From Modestobacter caceresii (GTDB taxonomy: Bacteria > Actinomycetota > Actinomycetes > Mycobacteriales > Geodermatophilaceae), in the NCBI RefSeq assembly GCF_000761485.1, contig NZ_JPMX01000013.1:16929-80928 (forward strand): 64,000 nt of DNA, read 5' to 3'. The notes under the pieces are model-generated. The model was not told the DNA's origin and ran no database searches. It saw nothing but the letters and a program-made list of their open reading frames with translations. The position numbers and the translations under genes are program-made. This document shows, one piece after another, positions 42,340 through 51,617 of this stretch. Within the stretch, counting starts at the first letter, position 1, and every line of letters begins with the position of its first letter.

Positions 42340-43758
42340 GTGACCACCACAGCCTCGTCCGCGCCCCCGGAGCCGCGTCGCTACGCGATCGTCGGCACCG
42401 GCCACCGCGCCGAGATGTACGTCGCGGCGCTGCTGGGCAGCCACGCCGACGTCGGCCGGCTCGTCGCCCTCTGCGACCCCAACAGCACGCGGATGGCCTA
42501 CTACCAGCGCCAGTTCGCCGCAGCCCACCCCGGCGCGGCGCCGCTGCCGGCCTACGGGCCCGAGGACTTCGACACGATGCTCGACCGGGAGCAGCCCGAC
42601 GTCGTCATCGTCGCGAGCGTCGACTTCACCCACGCCGAGTACATCTCCCGCGCGCTGCGCGCCGGCCGCGACGTGATCACCGAGAAGCCGCTGACCACCG
42701 ACGCGGCAGGCTGCCGCACCATCGTCGACGCCGTCGACGAGACCGACCGCGACCTGGTCGTCACCTTCAACTACCGCTACTCGCCGCGGAACGCCGCCGT
42801 CCGCCGGCTCGTCGCCGAGGGCGCCATCGGCGCGGTCACCTCCGTGCACTTCGAGTGGGTGCTGGACTCCGTCCACGGCGCGGACTACTTCCGGCGCTGG
42901 CACCGGGACAAATCGCTGTCCGGCGGCCTGTTCGTGCACAAGGCCACGCACCACTTCGACCTGGTCAACTGGTGGGTCGGCGCGGTGCCGGAGACCGTCT
43001 TCGCCCTCGGCGACCTGCGCTTCTACGGCGACGCCAACGCGAAGGAGCGGGGCCTGGGGGAGCGCCCGGCGCGCAGCCACGGCGCCCCGGACGCCGGCCG
43101 TGACCCGTTCGCGCTCGACCTGGCCGGCAACGAGCGGCTGCGGCAGCTCTACCTGGAGGCGGAGGCCGAGGACGGCTACATCCGCGACCAGGACGTGTTC
43201 TCCCCGGGCATCACCATCGAGGACAACATGGCGCTGCTGCTGCGCTACGCCGACGGCCCGGTGCTCAGCTACTCGCTCAACGCGCACGGCCCCTGGGAGG
43301 GCTACCGGGTGAGCATCAACGGCACCGAGGGCCGGATCGAGCTGTCGGTGGTCGAGCGGGCCGCGGTCGTCGCCGCGGACGACGTCATCGGCGGGTTCGG
43401 CGTCGCCGTCGACCCGAGTGCCACGCCGGAGGAGGTCGAGGCGGCCTCCGGTGCCCGGAGCGAGGGCACCGAGCTGGTGCTGCAGCGCCGCTGGGAGGCG
43501 GCCCAGCGGATCGAGGTCCCCGAGGGGCCCGGTGCGCACGGCGGTGGCGACGCCCTGCTGCTGGACGACCTGTTCCGCCCCGGCGCCCGGTCGGACCCGC
43601 TGGGCCAGGCGGCCGGCTGGCTCGACGGCGTCCGCAGCGTGCTCGTCGGCGCGGCCGCCAACCAGTCCTTGACCACCGGCCAGGTCGTGCACCTGGCCGA
43701 CTTCGGCATCCCGCTGCGGCCCGAGGCCGCAGCCGCTCCCGCCGGGAGCACCCGATGA
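42340..43758 (+). CDS. Gfo/Idh/MocA family oxidoreductase
   Basis: A 472-residue dehydrogenase with the motif YAIVGTGHRAEMYVAALL, the DVITEKPLTTDAAGCRTIV lysine motif, and KATHHFDLVNWW supplying the catalytic His/Asp. It is longer than most members by about 100 residues because of an insertion (LGDLRFYGDANAKERG ... DQDVFSPGITIEDNM). It probably oxidises an imported sugar derivative in the cytosol. GTG at 42340 behind GAGGGAG. Confidence 0.9.
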   Translation: MTTTASSAPPEPRRYAIVGTGHRAEMYVAALLGSHADVGRLVALCDPNSTRMAYYQRQFAAAHPGAAPLPAYGPEDFDTMLDREQPDVVIVASVDFTHAEYISRALRAGRDVITEKPLTTDAAGCRTIVDAVDETDRDLVVTFNYRYSPRNAAVRRLVAEGAIGAVTSVHFEWVLDSVHGADYFRRWHRDKSLSGGLFVHKATHHFDLVNWWVGAVPETVFALGDLRFYGDANAKERGLGERPARSHGAPDAGRDPFALDLAGNERLRQLYLEAEAEDGYIRDQDVFSPGITIEDNMALLLRYADGPVLSYSLNAHGPWEGYRVSINGTEGRIELSVVERAAVVAADDVIGGFGVAVDPSATPEEVEAASGARSEGTELVLQRRWEAAQRIEVPEGPGAHGGGDALLLDDLFRPGARSDPLGQAAGWLDGVRSVLVGAAANQSLTTGQVVHLADFGIPLRPEAAAAPAGSTR

Positions 43759-43787
43759 CCCCCTCACCCGCTTCGGAGGCAAGCACC

Positions 43788-44936
43788 GTGGACAGCTCGA
43801 TCGGCATCATCATGAACGGCGTCACCGGCCGGATGGGCTACCGCCAGCACCTGGTCCGGTCCATCCTCGCCATCCGGGACGCCGGTGGGCTGCAGCTCGC
43901 CGACGGCCGCCGGGTCGTGCCCGAGCCGATCCTGGTCGGCCGCAACGAGCGCAAGCTGGCCGACCTCGCCGCCCAGCACGGCATCGAGCGGTGGACGACG
44001 GACCTGGACGAGGCGCTGCGGGACGACTCCGCACCGATCTACTTCGACGCCCAGGTCACCCAGGCGCGGGAGAAGTCGATCAAGGCCGCGATCGCCGCCG
44101 GCAAGCACATCTACACCGAGAAGCCGACCGCGGAGTCCCTCGAGGGCGCCTTGGAGCTGGCCCGGCTCGCCGCCGAGGCCGGGGTCAAGAACGGCGTCGT
44201 CCACGACAAGCTCTACCTGCCCGGCCTGGTCAAGCTGAAGCGGCTGATCGACGGCGGCTTCTTCGGCCAGATCCTGTCGGTGCGCGGCGAGTTCGGCTAC
44301 TGGGTGTTCGAGGGCGACTGGCAGGAGGCCCAGCGGCCGAGCTGGAACTACCGCAAGGAGGACGGCGGCGGCATCGTCGTCGACATGTTCTGCCACTGGT
44401 CCTACGTGCTGGAGAACCTCTTCGGCCGGCCGGAGGCGGTCACCGCCAAGGCGGTCACCCACATCCCCACCCGGATCGACGAGCACGGGCAGCCCTACCC
44501 GGCCACCGCCGACGACGCCGCCTACGGCATCTTCGAGCTGCCCGGCGGCGTGATCGCGCAGATCAACTCCTCCTGGGCGGTGCGGGTCTACCGCGACGAG
44601 CTGGTCGAGTTCCAGGTCGACGGCACCGAGGGCAGCGCCGTCGCCGGGCTGCGCGAGTGCAAGATCCAGCACCGGGCCACCACCCCGAAGCCGGTCTGGA
44701 ACCCCGACCTGCCGGTCACCGAGCGGTTCCGGGACCAGTGGCAGGTCGTGCCGGACAACGCCGACCTGGACAACGGCTTCCGGGCGCAGTGGGAGCAGTT
44801 CCTCCGCCACGTGCTCGAGGACGCCCCGCACGCCTACGACTTCCTCGCCGGTGCCCGCGGCGTGCAGGTGGCCGAGCTGGGCCTGCAGTCCTCGGCCGAG
44901 GGCCGCCGGATCGAGATCCCCGAGGTGACGGTGTGA
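43788..44936 (+). CDS. Gfo/Idh/MocA family oxidoreductase
   Basis: A 382-residue dehydrogenase beginning VDSSIGIIMNGVTGRMGYRQHLVRS, a variant nucleotide motif that family members of this branch carry within the first ten residues. The lysine motif is HIYTEKPTAESLEGALEL, and DGGGIVVDMFCHWSYVLENLFG holds the catalytic His. I prefer GTG at 43788 because GGAGG lies 8 bases upstream; ATG at 43755, overlapping the previous stop, is an alternative giving 393 residues. The product stop overlaps the next start (GTGA). Confidence 0.88.
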   Translation: MDSSIGIIMNGVTGRMGYRQHLVRSILAIRDAGGLQLADGRRVVPEPILVGRNERKLADLAAQHGIERWTTDLDEALRDDSAPIYFDAQVTQAREKSIKAAIAAGKHIYTEKPTAESLEGALELARLAAEAGVKNGVVHDKLYLPGLVKLKRLIDGGFFGQILSVRGEFGYWVFEGDWQEAQRPSWNYRKEDGGGIVVDMFCHWSYVLENLFGRPEAVTAKAVTHIPTRIDEHGQPYPATADDAAYGIFELPGGVIAQINSSWAVRVYRDELVEFQVDGTEGSAVAGLRECKIQHRATTPKPVWNPDLPVTERFRDQWQVVPDNADLDNGFRAQWEQFLRHVLEDAPHAYDFLAGARGVQVAELGLQSSAEGRRIEIPEVTV

Positions 44937-46099
44937 GCGGCCCGACCGTCCGGCTGCCCCGGTCCGACGGCACGGTCGCCGAGCACCGGCTCGGCGAGCC
45001 CGGCGCCTTCACCCGCCCCGACGGCCCGCTGACCAGCCGCACCGCCTACGCCGCGGCGCACGTGGTGGCCGACCCGTTCGGCGACAACACCCCCGGTGCG
45101 CCGGTGGACGTCGACTGGGAGGCGACGCTCGCCTTCCGTCGGCACCTGTGGTCCTACGGCCTGGGTGTCGCCGACGCGATGGACACCGCCCAGCGCGGCA
45201 TGGGCATGCCCTGGAGCACCACCGCCGAGCTGATCCGCCGGTCGGCCGCCGAGGCGCAGGCCTGCGGCGGGCTGCTGGCCTGCGGTGCGGGCACCGACCA
45301 GGCACCGGCCGACCTGGCCAGCACCGATGAGGTGCTGGCCGCCTACCTCGAGCAGATCGAGGTGGTCGAGGGCGCCGGCGCGAACGTGATCATCATGGCC
45401 AGCCGGCAGCTGGCCCGGGTGGCCCGCAGCGCCGAGGACTACGCCAAGGTCTACGCCCGGCTGCTCGAGCAGGTGTCCCGGCCGGTGGTCCTGCACTGGC
45501 TCGGCCCCATGTTCGACCCGGCACTGGCCGGCTACTGGGGCTCGGCGCAGCTGACCGAGGCCACCGACACCGTGCTGCAGGTGATCGCCGACCACAGCGC
45601 CAAGGTCGACGGCATCAAGGTCTCCATGCTCGACGAGGCGCACGAGGTCGACATGCGCCGCCGGCTGCCCGACGGCGTCCGGCTCTACACCGGGGACGAC
45701 TTCAACTACCCGTCCCTGGTGCGCGGGGACGGCGAGTCGTACTCGCACGCCCTGCTGGGCATCTTCGACGCGATCGCCCCGGCCGCCTCCACCGCCCTGC
45801 AGGCGCTGGACCGCGGCGACCTGGCGACCTACGACCGGCTGCTCGAGCCGACCGTGGCGCTGTCCCGGCACCTGTTCGGCACGCCCACCTACTACTACAA
45901 GACCGGCATCGTCTTCCTGGCCTGGCTGGCCGGCCACCAGCAGGGCTTCCGGATGGTCGGCGGGCTGGAGAGCTCGCGCAGCCCGGTGCACCTGGCCGAG
46001 GTCTTCCGGCTGGCCGACGCCGCCGGGCTGCTGCCCGACCCGGAGCTCGCCGCCGGTCGGATGCGGACGTACCTGTCGACCGTGGGGGTGGCCCAGTGA
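44933..46099 (+). CDS. DUF993 / dihydrodipicolinate synthase-like protein
   Basis: A 388-residue TIM-barrel protein of the DUF993 family, distantly related to dihydrodipicolinate synthase-type class I aldolases. The stretch HSAKVDGIKVSMLDEAHEVDMRRRLPDGVRLYTGDDFNYP contains KVS, where the Lys is a candidate Schiff-base residue. Aldolases of this superfamily cleave 2-keto-3-deoxy sugar acids, which would suit the enolase-type dehydratase encoded downstream. No experimentally proven function is known to me. GTG start, 4-base overlaps on both sides. Confidence 0.78.
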   Translation: MSGPTVRLPRSDGTVAEHRLGEPGAFTRPDGPLTSRTAYAAAHVVADPFGDNTPGAPVDVDWEATLAFRRHLWSYGLGVADAMDTAQRGMGMPWSTTAELIRRSAAEAQACGGLLACGAGTDQAPADLASTDEVLAAYLEQIEVVEGAGANVIIMASRQLARVARSAEDYAKVYARLLEQVSRPVVLHWLGPMFDPALAGYWGSAQLTEATDTVLQVIADHSAKVDGIKVSMLDEAHEVDMRRRLPDGVRLYTGDDFNYPSLVRGDGESYSHALLGIFDAIAPAASTALQALDRGDLATYDRLLEPTVALSRHLFGTPTYYYKTGIVFLAWLAGHQQGFRMVGGLESSRSPVHLAEVFRLADAAGLLPDPELAAGRMRTYLSTVGVAQ

Positions 46100-46977
46100 C
46101 CGCCGACCCGCGGCTGGCCAAGCTGTCGATCAACCACAAGACGGTCGAGGGCTGGTCGATGCCCGACTTCGTCGACGGGGTGGCCGCGGCGGGGCTCTCC
46201 GCGCTCGGCACCTGGCGCGAGCCGGTCGCCGAGTTCGGCCTGGAGCGGTCCGCGAAGCTGATCCGGGACGCCGGCCTGCGGGTCACCTCGCACTGCCGCG
46301 GCGGGTTCCTCACCGCGACCGACCCGGCCGCCCGGGCCACCGCGCTGGCGGACAACCGGCGGGCGATCGACGAGACCGCCACCCTGGGCGCCGAGTCGCT
46401 GGTCATGGTGGTCGGTGGGCTGCCCGCCGGCTCCCGCGACCTGGTCGGTGCCCGGGAACGGGTCGCCGAGGCGCTGGCCGAACTGGCCCCCTACGCCGGT
46501 GAGCGCGGCGTGCGGCTGTCCCTGGAGGCGCTGCACCCGATGTACTGCGCCGACCGGGCCGTGCTCTCCACCCTCGCCCAGGCCCTCGACCTCGCGGCGC
46601 CCTTCCCGTCGGCCCAGGTGGGCGTCGTCGTCGACACCTTCCACCTCTGGTGGGACCCGGAGGTCTGGGCGTCGATCGCCCGGGCCGGTGACCGGATCGC
46701 CTCCTTCCAGGTCTGCGACTTCCTCATGCCGATCCCGGCCGACGCGCTGATGGCCCGCGGCTACATGGGCGACGGGGTGATCGACTTCCCGCCGTTCGTG
46801 GCCGCGGTCGAGGCGGCGGGGTGGACCGGGGACGTCGAGGTGGAGATCTTCAACGCCGACGTCTGGGCCCAGCCCAAGGCCGAGGTCGTGGAGACGGTGA
46901 AGCAGCGCTACCTGGACGTCGTGGCGCCGGGCGTCGGGGCGGGTGGCGTGGGCGGGAGCAGGGTGGTGTCGGCGTGA
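46096..46977 (+). CDS. Sugar phosphate isomerase/epimerase-like TIM barrel
   Basis: A 293-residue AP-endonuclease-2-type barrel. Metal-binding residues are spread as usual: SLEALHPMY (Glu), VVVDTFHLWWDP (Asp, His), FQVCDF (Gln) and VEIFNADVW (Glu). Such proteins isomerise or epimerise keto-sugars, or hydrolyse 3-keto sugars when paired with Gfo/Idh enzymes. GTG start overlapping the previous stop. Confidence 0.88.
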   Translation: MTADPRLAKLSINHKTVEGWSMPDFVDGVAAAGLSALGTWREPVAEFGLERSAKLIRDAGLRVTSHCRGGFLTATDPAARATALADNRRAIDETATLGAESLVMVVGGLPAGSRDLVGARERVAEALAELAPYAGERGVRLSLEALHPMYCADRAVLSTLAQALDLAAPFPSAQVGVVVDTFHLWWDPEVWASIARAGDRIASFQVCDFLMPIPADALMARGYMGDGVIDFPPFVAAVEAAGWTGDVEVEIFNADVWAQPKAEVVETVKQRYLDVVAPGVGAGGVGGSRVVSA

Positions 46978-47858
46978 GGGTGCTGGTCACCGGCGGTGCC
47001 GGCCGGCTGGGCCGCAGCGTCGTCGACGGGCTGGCCGACGTCGGCCACGAGGTGGTCTCGGTCGACGTCACCGCCGCGCCGCTGGAGAAGGCCGCGGCGA
47101 CCTTCCCGGCCGACCTGACCGACCTCGGCCAGGCGTACGGGGTGATGGCCCGGTACCGGCCGGACGCCGTCGTCCACCTGGCGGCGATCGCCGTCCCGTT
47201 CAGCCGGCCCGAGTCGGTCATCCACGCCACCAACACCGCGCTGGCCTACAACGTGCTGCAGTCCGCCATCGACCTCGGCGTCGGCACCGTGGTGACCGCC
47301 AGCAGCCCCACCGTCATGGGCTACGGCAGCCCGGCCGGCTGGACGCCGCGGTACCTGCCGCTGGACGAGGCCCACCCGGCGCGGCCGTGGAACGCCTACG
47401 GGCTGTCCAAGCTGGCCGCCGAGCAGACCATGCAGATGTTCGCCGCCCAGTACGGCGACCGGGTGCGGCTGGCGGCGTTCCGGCCGTGCTTCGTCATCGC
47501 GCCGGAGGAGTGGGCGGGGGCGCCGACCCAGCAGGGGCACACCGTGCGCGAGCGGATCGCCGACCCCCGGCACGGCGCGGTCTCGCTGTTCAACTACGTC
47601 GACGCCCGTGACTGCGCGGACTTCCTGGACACCCTGCTGGGCAAGGCCGGCGAGGTGCCCAACGGCGAGGTGTTCTTCGTCGGCGCCCAGGACGCCCTGG
47701 CCGAGGCGCCGCTGGCCGAGCTGCTCCCGGAGTTCTCCGGGGTCGCCCCGCAGCTCGCGGCCGGCCTGACCGGCACGAGCCCGGCGTTCAGCACCGGCAA
47801 GGCCGAGCAGCTGCTGGGCTGGACGGCGTCCCGCAGCTGGCGCACGGAGCTGCGATGA
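46974..47858 (+). CDS. NAD-dependent epimerase/dehydratase family protein
   Basis: A 294-residue extended SDR: VRVLVTGGAGRLGRSVVDGL for NAD, and the YxxxK catalytic pair in NAYGLSKLAAEQT. It is shorter than UDP-sugar epimerases and its architecture resembles uronate dehydrogenases, which convert galacturonate or glucuronate to the aldarolactone. That role would connect pectin breakdown to the dehydratase and aldolase in this operon, but the sequence alone does not prove it. GTG overlaps the previous stop. Confidence 0.83.
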   Translation: MRVLVTGGAGRLGRSVVDGLADVGHEVVSVDVTAAPLEKAAATFPADLTDLGQAYGVMARYRPDAVVHLAAIAVPFSRPESVIHATNTALAYNVLQSAIDLGVGTVVTASSPTVMGYGSPAGWTPRYLPLDEAHPARPWNAYGLSKLAAEQTMQMFAAQYGDRVRLAAFRPCFVIAPEEWAGAPTQQGHTVRERIADPRHGAVSLFNYVDARDCADFLDTLLGKAGEVPNGEVFFVGAQDALAEAPLAELLPEFSGVAPQLAAGLTGTSPAFSTGKAEQLLGWTASRSWRTELR

Positions 47859-48946
47859 GCACGGTCACCCGGCTGTCCAGCCGGCTGTTCCGGCTGCCGC
47901 TGGCCCGGCCGTGGGGCGCCGACGTCCCGGCGCTGCACCTGCTGGTCACCGAGCTGGAGACCAGCGACGGGCGCACCGGCACGGGCTTCAGCTGGACGCC
48001 GTCGATCGGGGCCCGCGCGCTGCAGTCGCTGGTCGACCACGACGTCGCCCCGGTGGTCGTCGGTGGGCCGGTGGAGCCCGGCGTCGTCTGGGACCGGCTC
48101 TGGTGGCACCTGCACGAGGCCGGCGGCGGCGGGCTGACCACGATGGCGATCGCCGCCGTCGACACCGCGCTGTGGGACCTCGCCGCGAAGGCGGCCGGGC
48201 AGAGCCTGGTCGACCACCTGGGCCGCCGGCGCGAGTCGGTCGCCGTCTACGGCAGCGGGGTCAACTTCCACTACTCCCTCGAGGAGCTGGTCGCGCAGAC
48301 CGAGCGCTGGGTCGCCGACGGCTGCACCGCGGTGAAGATCAAGGTGGGCCGCCCCGACCTGGCCGAGGACGTCGAGCGGGTGGCCGCCGTGCGCGCGGCG
48401 CTCGGGCCGCACCGCCGGCTGATGGTCGACGCCAACCAGCGGTGGGACCTTCCGACGGCGCTGCGCGCGGTCCGGGCGATGGCCCCCTTCGACCTGTACT
48501 GGGTCGAGGAGCCGCTGGTCGCCGACGACCTGCCGGCGCTGGGCCGGCTGCACGACGCCGGGCTGGGCGTGCCGATCGCGGTGGGGGAGAACGTCTACAC
48601 CGCGTTCCAGTACCGCGCGCTGCTCGCCTCCGGGGCTGCCGACGTCGTCCAGCCCAACGTGGTGCGGGTCGGCGGGATCACCCCGTTCCTCCGGATCGCC
48701 CAGCTCGCGGCGGCCGCGAGCGTGCCGGTGGCGCCGCACCTGCTGCCGGACGTCTCCGGGCAGCTGGCGATGTGCCTCCCGCTGACCACCATGGTCGAGG
48801 ACGTCGAGGACGCCTCGTTCGCGGCGCTGGGTGCACTCGCCCAGCCCAGCGGGGTGACCATCGCCGACGGCCTGCTCCGGGCGCAGACGCCCCCCGGCCA
48901 CGGGCTGGTCTTCGCCACCGACCGGATGGAGGCGCTGGACGGCTGA
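47855..48946 (+). CDS. Enolase-superfamily (mandelate racemase/muconate lactonizing type) protein
   Basis: A 363-residue enolase-superfamily enzyme. Catalytic Lys lies in AVKIKVG; metal ligands are in LMVDANQRW (Asp), YWVEEPL (Glu) and IAVGENVYT (Glu); the second base is His in VAPHLLPD. Substrates of this group are sugar acids that are dehydrated to 2-keto-3-deoxy acids. It closes the operon of transport and dehydrogenase genes. ATG overlaps the SDR stop. Confidence 0.9.
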   Translation: MSTVTRLSSRLFRLPLARPWGADVPALHLLVTELETSDGRTGTGFSWTPSIGARALQSLVDHDVAPVVVGGPVEPGVVWDRLWWHLHEAGGGGLTTMAIAAVDTALWDLAAKAAGQSLVDHLGRRRESVAVYGSGVNFHYSLEELVAQTERWVADGCTAVKIKVGRPDLAEDVERVAAVRAALGPHRRLMVDANQRWDLPTALRAVRAMAPFDLYWVEEPLVADDLPALGRLHDAGLGVPIAVGENVYTAFQYRALLASGAADVVQPNVVRVGGITPFLRIAQLAAAASVPVAPHLLPDVSGQLAMCLPLTTMVEDVEDASFAALGALAQPSGVTIADGLLRAQTPPGHGLVFATDRMEALDG

Positions 48947-48972
48947 GCCGCCGGCGCGTGCACCACACACCA

Positions 48973-49014
48973 TTGATCCCGGAAAGCGCTTGCCGTACGG
49001 TGACGGCAGTCACA
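48973..49014 (+). promoter_or_regulatory. Promoter with LacI-type operator and CRP-like site before msmK-like gene
   Basis: TTGATC (48973-48978), 17 bases, TACGGT (48996-49001). The LacI-type operator GGAAAGCGCTTGCC occupies 48981-48994 in the spacer, and CRP-like GGTGA-CGGCAG-TCACA lies at 48999-49014 over the -10 box. This repeats the pairing seen at the other three promoters. Confidence 0.65.
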
Positions 49015-49047
49015 GGCGCGACAGCGCACGAGCGAGGGAGCTCCCCC

Positions 49048-50157
49048 ATGGCATCGGTCACCTACGACAAGGCGACCCGGCTCTACCCCGGCAGCGACAA
49101 GCCGGCGGTCGACCAGCTCGAGCTGCAGATCGAGGACGGCGAGTTCCTGGTCCTCGTCGGCCCCTCCGGGTGCGGCAAGTCGACCTCGCTGCGGATGCTC
49201 GCCGGCCTGGAGGAGGTCGACGGCGGCGCGATCCGGATCGGGGACAAGGACGTCACCGACGTCGAGCCGAAGGACCGGGACATCGCGATGGTGTTCCAGA
49301 ACTACGCGCTCTACCCGCACATGAGCGTCGCCGACAACATGGGCTTCGCACTGAAGATCGCCGGGATGGGCAAGGAGGAACGCCGCACCCGGGTCGTCGA
49401 GGCGGCCCGGCTGCTGGACCTGGAGCCGTACCTGGACCGCAAGCCGAAGGCGCTCTCCGGTGGCCAGCGGCAGCGGGTCGCGATGGGGCGGGCGATCGTG
49501 CGCAAGCCGCAGGTGTTCCTGATGGACGAGCCGCTGTCGAACCTGGACGCGAAGCTGCGCGTGCAGACCCGCACTCAGATCGCCTCGCTGCAGCGCCGGC
49601 TGGGCATCACCACCGTCTACGTCACCCACGACCAGGTGGAGGCCATGACCATGGGCGACCGGGTCGCGGTGCTCAAGGACGGCGTCCTCCAGCAGGTGGC
49701 CAGCCCCCGGGAGATGTACGACCGCCCGGCCAACGTCTTCGTCGCCGGCTTCATCGGCTCCCCGGCGATGAACCTGGCCGAGGTGCCGCTGGTCGACGGT
49801 GGCGCCCGGCTCGGGGACATCGTCGTCGAGCTGCCGCGGGAGACCCTGACGGCCGCCGGTGCGGACCAGTCCGTCACGCTCGGGTTCCGGCCCGAGGCGC
49901 TGGAGCTGGCCGAGCCCGGGCAGGGCTTCAAGGTCAAGGTCGACCTGGTCGAGGAGCTGGGCTCCGACGCCTTCGTCTACGCCACGATCGCCGACGAGCA
50001 GCTCGCCGAGCACCTGCACGGCGGCGACACCGCACAGATCGTGGCCCGCGTCGACGCCCGGCGCCCACCGGCCAAGGGCGGCGACGTGTGGCTGAGCATC
50101 CGGCCGGGCGAGGAGCACGTCTTCTCCTCCAGCACCGGCCGGCGACTGTCCCACTGA
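49048..50157 (+). CDS. Carbohydrate ABC transporter ATPase (MsmK/UgpC type)
   Basis: A 369-residue ATPase: Walker A GPSGCGKSTSLRMLAGLEE, Q-loop MVFQNYALYPHMSV, signature LSGGQRQRVAMGRAIV, Walker B VFLMDEPLSNLDA, and a C-terminal OB-type regulatory domain (VTLGFRPEALEL). This family serves several sugar transporters in actinobacteria. Its own promoter has the same operator type as the transporter at 39-42 kb, which lacks an ATPase. GAGGGAG precedes the ATG. Confidence 0.92.
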   Translation: MASVTYDKATRLYPGSDKPAVDQLELQIEDGEFLVLVGPSGCGKSTSLRMLAGLEEVDGGAIRIGDKDVTDVEPKDRDIAMVFQNYALYPHMSVADNMGFALKIAGMGKEERRTRVVEAARLLDLEPYLDRKPKALSGGQRQRVAMGRAIVRKPQVFLMDEPLSNLDAKLRVQTRTQIASLQRRLGITTVYVTHDQVEAMTMGDRVAVLKDGVLQQVASPREMYDRPANVFVAGFIGSPAMNLAEVPLVDGGARLGDIVVELPRETLTAAGADQSVTLGFRPEALELAEPGQGFKVKVDLVEELGSDAFVYATIADEQLAEHLHGGDTAQIVARVDARRPPAKGGDVWLSIRPGEEHVFSSSTGRRLSH

Positions 50158-50242
50158 TGGCGGGCCCCGTCCTCCCCACCCGGCGCACGCTCGGGGCGGG
50201 ACCCGGGACGGGGCCGACAGGGCTGGGCCCGGGGCGGGGGCG

Positions 50243-51418
50243 ATGACCGGCCCCCTTCCTGGGCGGGCGCCGCGGTGGCTGTTCCAGCTGCTGGGTGTGA
50301 TGGTGCTGATCCAGGCGGGCATCGCGGTCGCCCGGCCGGTCTCCGCCTACCGGGCGATCGACCTGGGCGCCGGGGCCACCGAGATCGGCCTGCTCACCGC
50401 GGCGTTCGCACTGCTGCCGATGGTGGTGGCCCTGCCGCTGGGCCGGGCGGCCGACCGCTGGCGGCCGGAGCCGATCCTGGTCAGCGGCGTGGCGTTGCTG
50501 GTGGTCGGCTGCGTGCTGCTGGCCACCAGTGGCTCGTTGCTGGCCGTGGCGCTGGGCAACGTGGTGCTCGGCCTGGGCAACCTCGGCTGCATCGTCGGCG
50601 GGGAGAACGTCGTCGCCCGGCTGCCCGGTGACCGGCTGGACTCCGGGTTCGGGCTGTTCACCGCGGTCGTCTCCGCCGGGCAGCTGGTGGGGCCGGCGCT
50701 GGCCGGGGCGGTGCTGGCCACCGCGCCGGGGGAGCTGTCCACCGGAACCGCCCGCGCGCTGGTGCTCTCCGCCGCGTTGTGCGCGCTCGCGCTGCCGGCG
50801 TCCTGGTGGCTGGCCGCCGGGCGACGGTTCCCGGCGGCCGCGGCCCGGCCGACCGGCCGGACGTCGGCCTTCCGGCTGCTCGGCCGGCCGCCGGTGCGCT
50901 CCGGGATCTTCGCCAGCCTGGTGCTGGCTGCCGCGGTCGACCTGCTGACCGCCTACCTGCCGCTGCTCGGGGAGAACCGCGGCATCTCCCCGGCGGTGGT
51001 CGGGGTGTTGCTCAGCGTCCGCGCCGGCGCCACCGTGGCCTCCCGGGTGCTGGTGCAGCCGATGCTGGTCCGGGTCGGCCGGGCCCGGCTGGTGGTGCTG
51101 AGCACCGTCGGCTCGGGCATCGCCGTCGCGTTCCTCCCGGCCACCGGCAACGTCTGGGCGCTCGGCGCACTGCTGGCGCTGATCGGGTTCCTGCTCGGCG
51201 TGGGCCAGCCGCTGCTGATGACGCTGATCATCCGGGCCGTCCCCGACGACGCCCGCGGCACCGCGCTGGCGCTGCGGCTGGTGGGCAACCGGGTCGGGCT
51301 GGTCGGCACCCCGGCGGCGGCCGGGCTGCTGGCCGGGACGGCCGGGGTCTCCGCGGCGTTCTGGCTGCTCGGCGGACTGCTGGCGGTCGCGGTGGTCGGC
51401 GCGCGGCACAGCGACTGA
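50243..51418 (+). CDS. MFS transporter
   Basis: A 391-residue protein with about 11-12 membrane segments and the MFS loop motif PLGRAADRWRPEP between segments 2 and 3. Substrate unknown. It begins 85 bases after the MsmK-type gene and may be cotranscribed, but no functional link to the sugar locus is evident. Confidence 0.87.
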   Translation: MTGPLPGRAPRWLFQLLGVMVLIQAGIAVARPVSAYRAIDLGAGATEIGLLTAAFALLPMVVALPLGRAADRWRPEPILVSGVALLVVGCVLLATSGSLLAVALGNVVLGLGNLGCIVGGENVVARLPGDRLDSGFGLFTAVVSAGQLVGPALAGAVLATAPGELSTGTARALVLSAALCALALPASWWLAAGRRFPAAAARPTGRTSAFRLLGRPPVRSGIFASLVLAAAVDLLTAYLPLLGENRGISPAVVGVLLSVRAGATVASRVLVQPMLVRVGRARLVVLSTVGSGIAVAFLPATGNVWALGALLALIGFLLGVGQPLLMTLIIRAVPDDARGTALALRLVGNRVGLVGTPAAAGLLAGTAGVSAAFWLLGGLLAVAVVGARHSD

Positions 51419-51442
51419 GCGACCGGCGGTGGAGGTGCCTCC

Positions 51443-51502
51443 GCCGAGTGACAGCTGAGCGGGCTTCCGTGCCGGGGAGTGCCCGATCAGCTGTCACTCG
51501 GC
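51443..51502. terminator. Long inverted repeat after the MFS gene
   Basis: A perfect 16-bp inverted repeat (GCCGAGTGACAGCTGA and complement) with a 28-base loop lies 25 bases after the MFS stop. It may be a terminator or a mobile-type intergenic palindrome. Confidence 0.5.
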
Positions 51503-51617
51503 AACGGCCGCCAGCGGTCGGGCGGTGCCAGCGCATCCGGCACCGGTTGTGTCCCGAGATCAGTGATGCACAACGCAGTGGGGAATGGTCGCTGCCGGCG
51601 ACGGCCTTCGGCCTGGC

